Of a stretch of DNA of 64,000 nt, positions 24,425 through 32,496 are shown piece by piece. The stretch is taken from positions 62,001 to 126,000 of the forward strand of contig JACPFU010000003.1 in NCBI GenBank assembly GCA_016182785.1, written 5' to 3'. The notes beneath the pieces are model-generated. The model was not told the origin of the DNA. It did not search any database and saw only the letters and a list, made by a program, of their open reading frames with translations. The translations under genes were made by a program, and so were the position numbers. Origin of the DNA: Lysobacterales bacterium. Its GTDB lineage: Bacteria > Pseudomonadota > Gammaproteobacteria > Xanthomonadales > Ahniellaceae. Position 1 is the stretch's first letter, and each line of letters opens with the position of its first letter.

Positions 24425-24810
24425 GTTGGGCGAACTTGCTTGCGGTCGCGGGTGGCGGCGCGCTCGGTGCGAGCACGCGCTATGGCGTGAACCTGCTGTT
24501 CGTGCGCCACGGCTGGTATGGGCTGCCGGCGGCAACGTTCGTGGTCAATGTGGTCGGCTGCCTGCTGGCCGGACTGCTGCTGGTCTGGCTCGACACGCGC
24601 CTGCAGGATGCGTTGTGGTGGCGCAATCTGCTGATGGTCGGATTCCTCGGCGGCCTGACCACGTTCTCCGCACTCGGCGTCGAGGGTTTCCAGTTGCTGC
24701 GCGCGAACCGCGTCGATCTGTTCGCGCTGACCATGCTCGCGCATGTCGCGGTCGGCGTGCTGGCGGTGGCTGCGGGGTGGAGGTTCGGTCAGTTGTGGTT
24801 GTCACGCTGA
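24421..24810 (+). CDS. crcB: fluoride channel CrcB/Fluc
   Basis: A 129-residue protein with four membrane helices that exports fluoride as a dual-topology dimer. The core motif GFLGGLTTFSALGVE near residues 79-92 contains the Phe/Ser/Thr ion-path residues, and NVVGCLLAG (Asn near residue 43) is the second conserved site. The start overlaps the rarA stop, so there is no room for a fluoride riboswitch in front of it and it depends on the rarA message. Confidence 0.95.
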   Translation: MSWANLLAVAGGGALGASTRYGVNLLFVRHGWYGLPAATFVVNVVGCLLAGLLLVWLDTRLQDALWWRNLLMVGFLGGLTTFSALGVEGFQLLRANRVDLFALTMLAHVAVGVLAVAAGWRFGQLWLSR

Positions 24811-24871
24811 CTTCACGCGGCGCGCGCGTAGCTTGCAATCGGCGCAACGGCGTCGCATGGGGAGAAGGACG

Positions 24872-25447
24872 ATGAAGATGCTGGTGGCCGCCGTGCTCGG
24901 CGGCATCGTGGTGTGGATGTGGGGCGCGGTATTCCACATGTTGACGCCGTTCGGGGTTGTGGACTTCAAGAATGCCGTGCCCGGCGAACAGGCGGTGATG
25001 TCCGCGATGAAGACCGAGTTCACGCAGGGAGATGGCATCTACCTCCTGCCGAGCATGGACCTCGGCGAGCACGGCGACGAGGCAGCGACGCAGGCCTGGG
25101 CCGACAAGGCCAAGGTCGGGCCCTACGCGTGGGTGGTGTACAAGGGCAACGGCCTTTCGGGTGATCCGGCCGCGATGGGGCCGCAGATCCTGCACCAGTT
25201 GCTGACCTCGACGATCGCGGCGTTCCTGCTCGCGGTGGTGCTCGGTGCGACGCCCGGTTCCTATGCGAAACGGGTCGGCATCGCGGTGCTGATCGGTCTG
25301 TTCGCGTGGCTGTCGATCTCGTTGCCGCAGTTCACCTGGTACCACTTCCCGCGCAATTTCGCGTTCGTCGGCGCGCTCGAACACGGGGTGGGCGGGCTGT
25401 TGGCGGGCCTGATCATCGCCAAGCTGGTGAAGCCGAAGCCCGCCTGA
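24872..25447 (+). CDS. small integral membrane protein, unknown function
   Basis: A 191-residue protein with a first membrane helix at residues about 3-20 (LVAAVLGGIVVWMWGAVFHM), a soluble stretch of about 90 residues with the aromatic GPYAWVVYKGNG, and three closely spaced C-terminal helices (LLTSTIAAFLLAVVLGA, VGIAVLIGLFAWLSISL, GVGGLLAGLIIAKLV). I do not recognise a specific family. GGAGAAGGA precedes the ATG. It lies between crcB and serS. Confidence 0.8.
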   Translation: MKMLVAAVLGGIVVWMWGAVFHMLTPFGVVDFKNAVPGEQAVMSAMKTEFTQGDGIYLLPSMDLGEHGDEAATQAWADKAKVGPYAWVVYKGNGLSGDPAAMGPQILHQLLTSTIAAFLLAVVLGATPGSYAKRVGIAVLIGLFAWLSISLPQFTWYHFPRNFAFVGALEHGVGGLLAGLIIAKLVKPKPA

Positions 25448-25456
25448 ACTTCGACA

Positions 25457-26790
<1,334 letters not shown>

Positions 26791-26849
26791 TCGGCTAGAC
26801 TCGCAACCCACTCGCAAGCCGGCGACATCAGGATCGCCGGAAGATCTAC

Positions 26850-26939
26850 GGAGAGATGGCCGAGCGGTTTAAGGCACCGGTCTTGAAAACCGGCGTGGCA
26901 GCGATGTCACCGTGGGTTCGAATCCCACTCTCTCCGCCA
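26850..26939 (+). tRNA. serT: tRNA-Ser(UGA)
   Basis: A 90-nt class II tRNA with CCA encoded. The acceptor ends GGAGAGA and TCTCTCC pair, the anticodon TGA is at 26884-26886 in CTTGAAA, a long variable arm follows, and the T-arm is GGGTTCGAATCCC. A hairpin CCGGCGA/TCGCCGG lies just upstream (26819-26840), between serS and the tRNA. Confidence 0.96.
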
Positions 26940-27768
26940 CCTTGAACACGAGCCGCCCTCGCACGCGCACTGCGCCAGAAAATGCCCGGCCGCTTCCGCG
27001 AGCGGGCCGGGTGTTGGTGGCGGATGGATGACGGTTCAATTCCGCCTCTCTCGATTGAATTGCAAGCAAGCGGGCTGGAGGGATTGCCTCCACTTCCGTG
27101 GTGACTCGCGTGGTGACTTCGGGGGTGACCGGCCTCGGAATCACCGCCCTGAACTCGTTCCCCTCCTCATCGTCGAGTAGCCGTGTCTCCGGCCAATCTT
27201 CCAGGACGCGCGGGATGCCGGTGCCGATGCCGCGGTACGGCAGGATTTTCACGGCGTGATCGGTCAGGGTCGGGTTGCGCCGGTTCGATTTGCCCTTCCG
27301 GATCTGCGCCGTGCTGAGGTTGTCGGGCAGGTGGCCGGGGCTGATGATTTCGATGCGGTCGGCGAGAATCAGCAACCGAATCGACGCGCTGGTGGCCCAC
27401 TTGCGGAACTGCACCGCACGCTCGGAATTGACCTTGTAGCCCACGGCGATGATGGCCGGCAGCTTGTAGTGTTGGGTCTCGTAGCTCTTGCCGTCAGCGG
27501 CAGTTATTCGAAATTTTCGAATAACTGAATCTTCCTGCAACTCGCTGTCGCCAAACACCTTTTTCAGATGGTAGTTGATGGTGTTGGTTTCTACGTCATA
27601 GAGCAGCCCCATCATCTTCTGGGTCAGCCAGATGCTCTCGTCGGCGTACACCGCCTCCACGCCACCTTGGCCACTGGCGGCGACGAAGGTGAGGTACTCG
27701 GCCGCCGAGGAGCGAACGAGCGACATCTCGGTATTCTTCGCGGACTGAGGTGGCTTGCGTTGGCTCAT
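26869..27768 (-). pseudogene. chimera of a RhuM-family N-terminus and an AlbA_2/HATPase_c_4 C-terminus
   Basis: Residues 1 to about 126 match RhuM-type proteins (ESIWLTQKMMGLLYDV, INYHLKKVFGDSELQED, AADGKSYETQHYKL, VGYKVNSERAVQFRKWAT). From about codon 127 (near 27390) the sequence switches in frame to the C-terminal part of COG2865 putative DNA-binding ATPases (RIEIISPGHLPDNLS, NRRNPTLTDH, PYRGIGTGIPR, then VTPEVTTRVTTEVEA). The winged-helix end of that family is missing. The frame then runs through a displaced ssrA 3' end and stops inside the tRNA-Ser gene, so its last 80 or so residues are artefactual. RhuM proteins are frequent in islands. I read this as a deletion fusion. Confidence 0.75.
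26984..27020 (-). repeat. displaced copy of the ssrA terminator and 3' end (att-like)
   Basis: GGGTGTTGGTGG at 27009-27020 is identical to 27942-27953, which spans the CCA end of ssrA and the start of its terminator. The sequence to the left (26984-27001) matches 27916-27933 at 16 of 18 positions and keeps the hairpin. The copies are 933 bp apart in direct orientation. Confidence 0.6.
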
Positions 27769-27953
27769 GCGTTCAACCTACTTCCGTCGAGAGATCATTC
27801 CAACCCGCTTGGCGACGGTGAGCCCAACACCACGAGCGATTCTCCGCTGCACGGACGTCTGCGATCTGGTCGATGTGACGGCGAAAGCGGGAGTATCCGG
27901 CGCCGAAAAGAAAAAGCCCAGCCGCTTGCGCGACCGGGCTTGGGTGTTGGTGG
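27009..27953. mobile_element. remnant islet at the ssrA 3' end
   Basis: A 0.93-kb segment between two direct copies of the ssrA 3' end. Its only coding content is the RhuM/COG2865 chimera, and no integrase is left. The 3' end of ssrA is a known target of tyrosine-recombinase islands, which leave such direct repeats. The segment from 27769 to 27905 holds no gene that I can recognise. Confidence 0.55.
27906..27941 (-). terminator. terminator of ssrA
   Basis: On the minus strand AAGCCCGGTCGC-GCAA-GCGGCTGGGCTT forms a 12-bp stem with a GNRA-type loop, followed by TTTCTTTT. It begins 7 nt after the CCA end of tmRNA. Confidence 0.85.
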
Positions 27954-28296
27954 AGATGGCGGGAATCGAACCCGCGTCCGAAAGCGATCCATCCCAGGCA
28001 CTACATGCTTAGCCCTTCTTTGGTCTCGTCACCGGCATGCCGAAGGGCGCGCTTATCCGGGGACCAGCTCGTTGATTTTGGTCGCTGCAACCCGAGCACA
28101 GGCAGCGCTTATCCCGCGAGCATGACTCAACTTTTGAGAGCACGGGCACTCTCGCAGTCGAGGCTTAGGCCTTAAGCGGCCAGAGCGTAGTTGTCGTCGT
28201 TGGCAACTAAGAGTTTGCAGCTGGATTAACGAGGAAAGCCACCCCCTCGGCATGCACCCGGCAACTTCACGACTCCCGTCGAAGCCGATCATCCCC
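27948..28296 (-). ncRNA. ssrA: tmRNA
   Basis: A 349-nt one-piece tmRNA that rescues stalled ribosomes. The 5' end GGGGATG pairs with CATCTCC before ACCA at the 3' end, and the T-arm is GGGTTCGATTCCC. The tag reading frame (28204-28172) encodes ANDDNYALAA followed by TAA, typical of gammaproteobacteria; the ALAA end is recognised by ClpXP and ClpAP. Its partner gene smpB lies 0.2 kb upstream on the same strand. Confidence 0.96.
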
Positions 28297-28314
28297 GTGT
28301 GTTACGACGGGGCC

Positions 28315-28343
28315 AGTATGGGTGCGCGGGAGGCGGGATTCAA
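28315..28343 (-). promoter_or_regulatory. sigma-70 promoter of ssrA
   Basis: On the minus strand TTGAAT (28343-28338) and CATACT (28320-28315) are separated by 17 nt. Transcription would begin near 28308, giving a short 5' leader that RNase P would remove. It lies between the repeat array and ssrA, so ssrA is not dependent on smpB transcription. Confidence 0.6.
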
Positions 28344-28374
28344 GGCGAGGTTTGTGGCTTTCGTTCAGCTGGAC

Positions 28375-28521
28375 GCGAACGCCCTTCGACAGGCTCAGGG
28401 CGAACGGAACTGGTCGCGAACGCCCTTCGACTAGCTCAGGGCGAACGGAACTGGTCGCGAACGCCCTTAGACTAGCTCAGGGCGAACGGAACTGGTCGCG
28501 AACGCCCTTCGACAGGCTCAG
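28375..28521. repeat. 41-bp tandem repeat array, 3.6 copies
   Basis: Copies begin at 28375, 28416 and 28457, and a partial one at 28498. Each contains GCCCTTCGACAGGCTCAGGG or a one- to three-base variant, followed by CGAACGGAACTGGTC. The core is an imperfect palindrome of a kind seen in many high-G+C proteobacterial genomes. There are no unique spacers, so it is not a CRISPR. The last copy contains the stop codon of smpB. Confidence 0.9.
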
Positions 28522-28937
28522 TCGTGCTCCTTCTTGCCGAGCGCGAGCCCAAGTTCGATCTTGGCGAGATTGTGCTTCCAATAGAGCGCGGTCGGCACCA
28601 GCGTGTAGCCCTTGCGCTCGACCTGGCCGGTGAGGCGGTCGATCTGGTCGCGCTTGAGCAGCAGCTTGCGCGTTCGCCGTTCCTCGGGCACGACGTGGGT
28701 CGAGGCCGCGCCGAGCGGGATGATCTGGGCGCCGAACAGGAACATTTCGCCGTTGCGGATGATTGCGTAGGCGTCGGTGATGTTGGCGCGGCCAGCGCGC
28801 AGCGATTTCACTTCCCAGCCCTGCAGCATGAGTCCGGCTTCGATGCGTTCGTCGAACTTGTACTCGAACTTCGCACGCTTGTTCAGCGCGATGGTGCCGG
28901 CGTGGCTGTCGTCCTTGTCTTTCTTGTTCTTGCTCAT
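28518..28937 (-). CDS. smpB: SmpB, tmRNA-binding protein, C-terminal tail missing
   Basis: A 139-residue OB-fold protein that carries tmRNA to stalled ribosomes. The body is normal ([69 protein letters not shown]). Homologues continue after the GKKxHD motif with about 20-25 basic residues starting KR and containing a conserved W; here the protein ends at GKKEHD. The TGA is part of the neighbouring 41-bp repeat, and no tail-like sequence is seen in the other frames or beyond the array. It may be impaired in tagging. Confidence 0.93.
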   Translation of the reverse strand: MSKNKKDKDDSHAGTIALNKRAKFEYKFDERIEAGLMLQGWEVKSLRAGRANITDAYAIIRNGEMFLFGAQIIPLGAASTHVVPEERRTRKLLLKRDQIDRLTGQVERKGYTLVPTALYWKHNLAKIELGLALGKKEHD

Positions 28938-29002
28938 GGCGGCGAGTGTAGCGGCGGGCGTGCGCCGGTTAGAATGCGCGCCCTTGGCAGAGTGGATGGC
29001 CC

Positions 29003-29449
29003 GTGAGCCGGATTGATCGCAGCAGCCTGATCGCGCGGCCGAGCGTCGTGGTGTTCGATCTGGTCAATGAAGTGGCAGCGTATCCGGGCGCATTCAACTG
29101 GTGTCGCGCGGCGAATGTGCTGGAGCGCGATGAGGCATCGATGCTGGCTCGGCTGGACCTCACCTACGCCGGCTTCCAGTCCTCGTTCACCACGCGCAAC
29201 CGCTTCGAGCGTCCGCGCCGCATCGACCTGGAACTGGTCGAGGGACCGTTCAGTTCGCTGCGCGGCGCATGGACCTTCACCGCGCTTGGCGAACACGGCT
29301 GCCGCGTCAACCTGCATCTGGATTTCGAGATGGCCGGACGCTTCGTGGGCTCGGCCCTCGCGCTCGGTTTTCAGGGGCTCGCCGATCGCATGGTCGATGA
29401 CTTCGCACGCGTGGCGCGCAGCCTGCCGGAGGCGGCCGATGCGCGTTGA
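29003..29449 (+). CDS. ratA: RatA/COQ10-type START-domain protein
   Basis: A 148-residue START/cyclase-fold protein. Family features are [18 protein letters not shown] near residues 17-34, [13 protein letters not shown], and FMAG-type C-terminal helix [15 protein letters not shown]. coli RatA was described as blocking 70S assembly; related COQ10 proteins bind ubiquinone. It starts with GTG and overlaps ratB by 11 nt. The order ssrA/smpB-ratA-ratB-bamE is conserved. The true role is debated. Confidence 0.9.
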   Translation: MSRIDRSSLIARPSVVVFDLVNEVAAYPGAFNWCRAANVLERDEASMLARLDLTYAGFQSSFTTRNRFERPRRIDLELVEGPFSSLRGAWTFTALGEHGCRVNLHLDFEMAGRFVGSALALGFQGLADRMVDDFARVARSLPEAADAR

Positions 29450-29735
29450 GGTCGTGTGCGCGCTGGCGGAGATCCAGCATTGCGTCGGACTCGATCTGCC
29501 GCCGGGGGCGACGGTGGCCGATGCGATCGCGGCCGCGGGATTCGACGCGAACGCCGCGCTCGTTGTGCAGGTCGGCATCTGGAATCGGCCAGTCACGCTG
29601 GCGACCTTGCTGCGCGAGGCGGATCGCGTCGAACTGTACCGGCCGCTGCGCGCCGATCCCAAGCTGGTGCGACGCAAGCGCGCCGAACGCAATCCGGTCG
29701 GGGTACAGCCGAAGCGGCGCGTCAGCCGTTCTTGA
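29439..29735 (+). CDS. ratB: RatB/RnfH-family protein
   Basis: A 98-residue beta-grasp (ubiquitin-like) protein of the RnfH/YfjF family. Features are the start [13 protein letters not shown], the middle VQVGIWNRPVTLATLLREADRVELYRPL, and a basic tail (DPKLVRRKRAERN). The ATG lies inside the end of ratA (11-nt overlap). The last 14 nt overlap the convergent bamE end. Function is not established. Confidence 0.9.
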   Translation: MRVEVVCALAEIQHCVGLDLPPGATVADAIAAAGFDANAALVVQVGIWNRPVTLATLLREADRVELYRPLRADPKLVRRKRAERNPVGVQPKRRVSRS

Positions 29736-30108
29736 CCTTGCGGTTGTCGTCGGGGCTGTGGCGCTGCAGGTCGCGGCTCTCCTCCAGCAGTTCGTCGCCC
29801 GACTTCGGCAGCCAGTCGCCCTCGATCTTGCTGAGCGTGCCGCTCTCGAAGTGCAGCGTCAGCGTCTTGATTTCGGGTTGCTTGCGACGGTGGCTGTTGC
29901 TGGTCACGTATTCCCAACGGTCCTGGTTGAACGGCGAGGCGACCTGCGGCGTGCCCATCACCAGTTCCACCTGGCGCATGGTCATGCCCGGCTTCAGCTG
30001 GTCGACCATTTTCTGGTCCACCAGATTGCCCTGGCGCATGTCCATCTTGTAGATCAGGGCGCAGCCATTGAGCAGGGCCAGAACGAGCAACAGGGCGATT
30101 CGGAGCAT
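29722..30108 (-). CDS. bamE: BamE (OmlA), outer-membrane assembly lipoprotein
   Basis: A 128-residue lipoprotein with lipobox LLNGC (Cys16 followed by Ala, so outer-membrane sorting). It is the small subunit of the BAM complex. Family marks are the QGNLVDQKMVDQLKPGMTMRQV segment and the LVMGTP and W-EY strand. It is convergent with ratB (14-nt overlap) and divergent from fur, an arrangement known as omlA/fur in Xanthomonas. Confidence 0.95.
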   Translation of the reverse strand: MLRIALLLVLALLNGCALIYKMDMRQGNLVDQKMVDQLKPGMTMRQVELVMGTPQVASPFNQDRWEYVTSNSHRRKQPEIKTLTLHFESGTLSKIEGDWLPKSGDELLEESRDLQRHSPDDNRKVKNG

Positions 30109-30137
30109 CGTGGGTCACAGGGAAAACGAAGCGGCGA

Positions 30138-30146
30138 TGATACACT
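30138..30146 (+). promoter_or_regulatory. extended -10 promoter candidate of fur
   Basis: TGATACACT is an extended -10 (TGn plus TACACT) about 38 nt before the fur ATG. No good -35 box is seen at the expected distance, as allowed for extended -10 promoters. It lies in the 75-bp gap between the divergent bamE and fur genes. Confidence 0.4.
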
Positions 30147-30183
30147 GCGCGCCTGAATCACAACCGTTCCGGAACTCCGTCGC

Positions 30184-30591
30184 ATGGAAACGCAGGATCT
30201 GCGCAAGGCCGGCCTGAAGGTCACGCTGCCGCGCGTGCGCATCCTCGAAATCCTCGAGGAGAAGCACGGCACGCACATGACCGCGGAAGACGTCTACAAG
30301 GAACTGCTCAAGCACAACGATGACATCGGCCTCGCCACCGTGTACCGCGTGCTGACGCAGTTCGAGGCCGCCGGCATCGTTTCCAAGCACAACTTCGAAA
30401 GCGGCCAGGCGGTGTTCGAGCTCGACCGCGGCGAGCACCACGACCACATGGTCTGCATCGAGACCGGCAAGGTCATCGAGTTCGTGGACAGCGAGATCGA
30501 GCAGCGCCAGCAGGAAATCGCCGCGCGCCATGGTTACGACCTGGAGGAGCACAGCCTGGTGCTCTACGTCCGCCCGAAGCGGAAGAAATGA
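30184..30591 (+). CDS. fur: ferric uptake regulator
   Basis: A 135-residue winged-helix metalloregulator that represses iron-uptake genes with Fe(II). The DNA-binding part has LPRVRILEILE and ATVYRVLTQFE, and the metal site is HHDHMVC near residues 85-91. The usual CxxC structural zinc pair is incomplete: Cys91 is present but the second position is Thr94, as also remembered from pseudomonad Fur. It lies alone downstream of a divergent promoter region. Confidence 0.96.
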   Translation: METQDLRKAGLKVTLPRVRILEILEEKHGTHMTAEDVYKELLKHNDDIGLATVYRVLTQFEAAGIVSKHNFESGQAVFELDRGEHHDHMVCIETGKVIEFVDSEIEQRQQEIAARHGYDLEEHSLVLYVRPKRKK

Positions 30592-30640
30592 ACCGTCGGG
30601 ACGCGGCTTCGGGCCGCGCCCGGTCCGACGAGGAAACGAG

Positions 30641-32362
30641 ATGAAGAAAGTTCTGTTCGGCGCCGGCGCGCTGTTGCTGGTCGCGGGTGTTGGCTACTAC
30701 CTGATGAAGCCGGGCGCGCCGGGTGCAGGGCACTCCGCGCTCTCGGTCGCGGGCGGTCCGCTCGACTATGTGCCGGCCGACAGCGCGTTCGTGCTGGCCA
30801 ACGTCGAGCCGATGCCGAAGGCGGTGACCGAGGCCTGGATGAAGCAGTTCGCCTCGGTCGGCGGCATCTACGCGATGCAGGCCAGGATGCTGGAGAAGGA
30901 GCTGGCCGAGGAAGGCGCCGACGGCAAGGGGTTGAACTGGGTGCGTGCGCTCGCCGCCGAGCTCAAGGACCGCACCGCCGAGCAGCTGATGGCGGAACTC
31001 GGCATCGACCTGCAGATGCGCTACGCGGTCTACGCGGTCGGCGCGCACCCGGTGGTGCGCTTCGAGCTCGCCGATCCGGACAAGACTCGCGCCTTCGTGG
31101 CCCGGATCGAGCAGAAGGCCGGCGAGAAGATGCCGGGGGCGAAGATCGATTCGCTCGAGTACTGGAACTTCGTGGCTGCGGGCGAGGAGGGCGGGCGCAT
31201 GGTCGCCGCGATCGATGGTTCGCAGCTGGTGTTCGGCCTGCTCGGCGAGGGCGGCGACGATGCCGCGCTGCGCGACGTGCTCGGCTTGAATCGACCCAAG
31301 CAGTCGATCGCCGCGGCCGGCACGCTGGTGCAGCTGAACCAGGAATTCGGCTACACCCCGTACAGCAGCGGCTATGTCGATACGCGCAGGCTGATCGCGC
31401 TGGTCGACGATGCCAAGCCCGCGCCCGACGCGCCGCAGGCCGCAGAGCTGAAGGCTACCTGCGAGAAGGACTACGACGCGATCGCCAAGGCGGTGCCGCG
31501 CTTCGTGTTCGGCTACAGCAAGTTCGAGGCGAAGTCGATGCAGGCGAACATGCTGCTTGAGCTGCGCCCGGACATCGCCAAGGACCTGCAGCCGCTGCCA
31601 GCGCCGATGCCCGGGCTGGGTGCGACCGCGGGCAGTGCGCTCAACTTCGGCTTCTCGATGAATCTGGAGGCGCTGGCGAATTTCGTCAACAAGCAGGCCG
31701 ACGCGGTGATCGCCGCACCCTATGCCTGCCCGGCGTTGGTCGACCTGAACGATGGCGCGAAGAAGGCCAAGGAACAGTTCAGCAACCCGATGCTGTATGC
31801 GACTGCGGCGGCATTCAATGCGGTGCATGTGATCGCAACCCGCTTCAAGATGCCGCAGGTCGGCGTCGAGGCGGCGCCGAGCGAGCCGGAGTTCGCCGGC
31901 AAGCTGCTGATCGGTTCGCGCAGTCCCACCGGGCTGATCGGCATGCTTGGCGGATTCGCGCCGCAGATCGCCGCGCTGCAGCTGCAGCCGAACGGCGAAC
32001 TGAAGGAACTCCCGGCCGACCCGTCGATGCCGGTGAAGGGACCGATGCATGCGGTGATGACCGATTCCGCGATCGGCGTCAGCGTCGGCGAAGGCGAGTC
32101 GGCCACGCTCAAGGACGCGCTCGCAGTCGATGCCGGCGGCAAGACCATCCTGGCGTTCGGCTACGGCGGCGCGTTCTTCGAGACGATCTTCGCGGCGGCC
32201 GCGGCGGACGTCGCCAAGTCGGACGATGCGGACGCTGCCGAGTTGCGCAAGTCGATGGAGGCGATGCAGAAGATCTACGCCGAGTCGATCGATCGTATCG
32301 ACATGCAGGTGCGTACCGGCGACCGCGGCATCGAGTTCGTGCAGGATGTGCGGTTGAAGTAA
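30641..32362 (+). CDS. membrane-anchored periplasmic protein, unknown function
   Basis: A 573-residue protein with one N-terminal membrane segment (KKVLFGAGALLLVAGVGYYLM) and a large extracytoplasmic part. The mature start PLDYVPADSAFVLANVEP and the alternating blocks (YAVYAVGAHPVVRFELADP, MVAAIDGSQLVFGLLG, GKTILAFGYGG) resemble DUF3352-like proteins, where a P-A-D motif opens each domain. I am not certain of the family. Cys residues are few. GAGGAAACGAG precedes the ATG. It follows fur by 49 bp and may share its message. Confidence 0.75.
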   Translation: MKKVLFGAGALLLVAGVGYYLMKPGAPGAGHSALSVAGGPLDYVPADSAFVLANVEPMPKAVTEAWMKQFASVGGIYAMQARMLEKELAEEGADGKGLNWVRALAAELKDRTAEQLMAELGIDLQMRYAVYAVGAHPVVRFELADPDKTRAFVARIEQKAGEKMPGAKIDSLEYWNFVAAGEEGGRMVAAIDGSQLVFGLLGEGGDDAALRDVLGLNRPKQSIAAAGTLVQLNQEFGYTPYSSGYVDTRRLIALVDDAKPAPDAPQAAELKATCEKDYDAIAKAVPRFVFGYSKFEAKSMQANMLLELRPDIAKDLQPLPAPMPGLGATAGSALNFGFSMNLEALANFVNKQADAVIAAPYACPALVDLNDGAKKAKEQFSNPMLYATAAAFNAVHVIATRFKMPQVGVEAAPSEPEFAGKLLIGSRSPTGLIGMLGGFAPQIAALQLQPNGELKELPADPSMPVKGPMHAVMTDSAIGVSVGEGESATLKDALAVDAGGKTILAFGYGGAFFETIFAAAAADVAKSDDADAAELRKSMEAMQKIYAESIDRIDMQVRTGDRGIEFVQDVRLK

Positions 32363-32379
32363 CGCCCGCAGAGCGACGC

Positions 32380-32490
32380 CCTCCCAGCCTCCCCCTGGCT
32401 TCGCCAAGGGGAGGAGACAAGCAATCGTCGAGCGGCGTGATCTTGCGCCCTCCCTTGCGCGCGCAGCGCGGAGAGGAGGGTCGGGGAGGG
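32380..32490. repeat. GC-rich intergenic palindromes
   Basis: CCTCCCCCTGGC-TTCG-CCAAGGGGAGG (32388-32414) is a near-perfect hairpin. A second CCCTCC...GGAGGG structure spans about 32448-32480. Similar 'CCTCCCC...GGGGAGG' units are dispersed in many xanthomonad genomes. No T tracts follow. The gap between the 573-residue protein gene and recN holds nothing else. Confidence 0.6.
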
Positions 32491-32496
32491 GGTTCC

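Noticed and set aside
26940-27011. Terminator for tRNA-Ser at the hairpin 26985-27011
   Set aside because: On the plus strand the hairpin is followed by GTGTTGGTGG and not by a T tract; it fits a displaced ssrA terminator read on the minus strand.
28375-28521. CRISPR array
   Set aside because: The 41-bp units are directly adjacent, with no unique spacers, and there are no cas genes in the window.
32388-32414. Terminator between the 573-residue protein gene and recN
   Set aside because: The palindrome is strong but lacks T tracts and resembles dispersed intergenic repeats.
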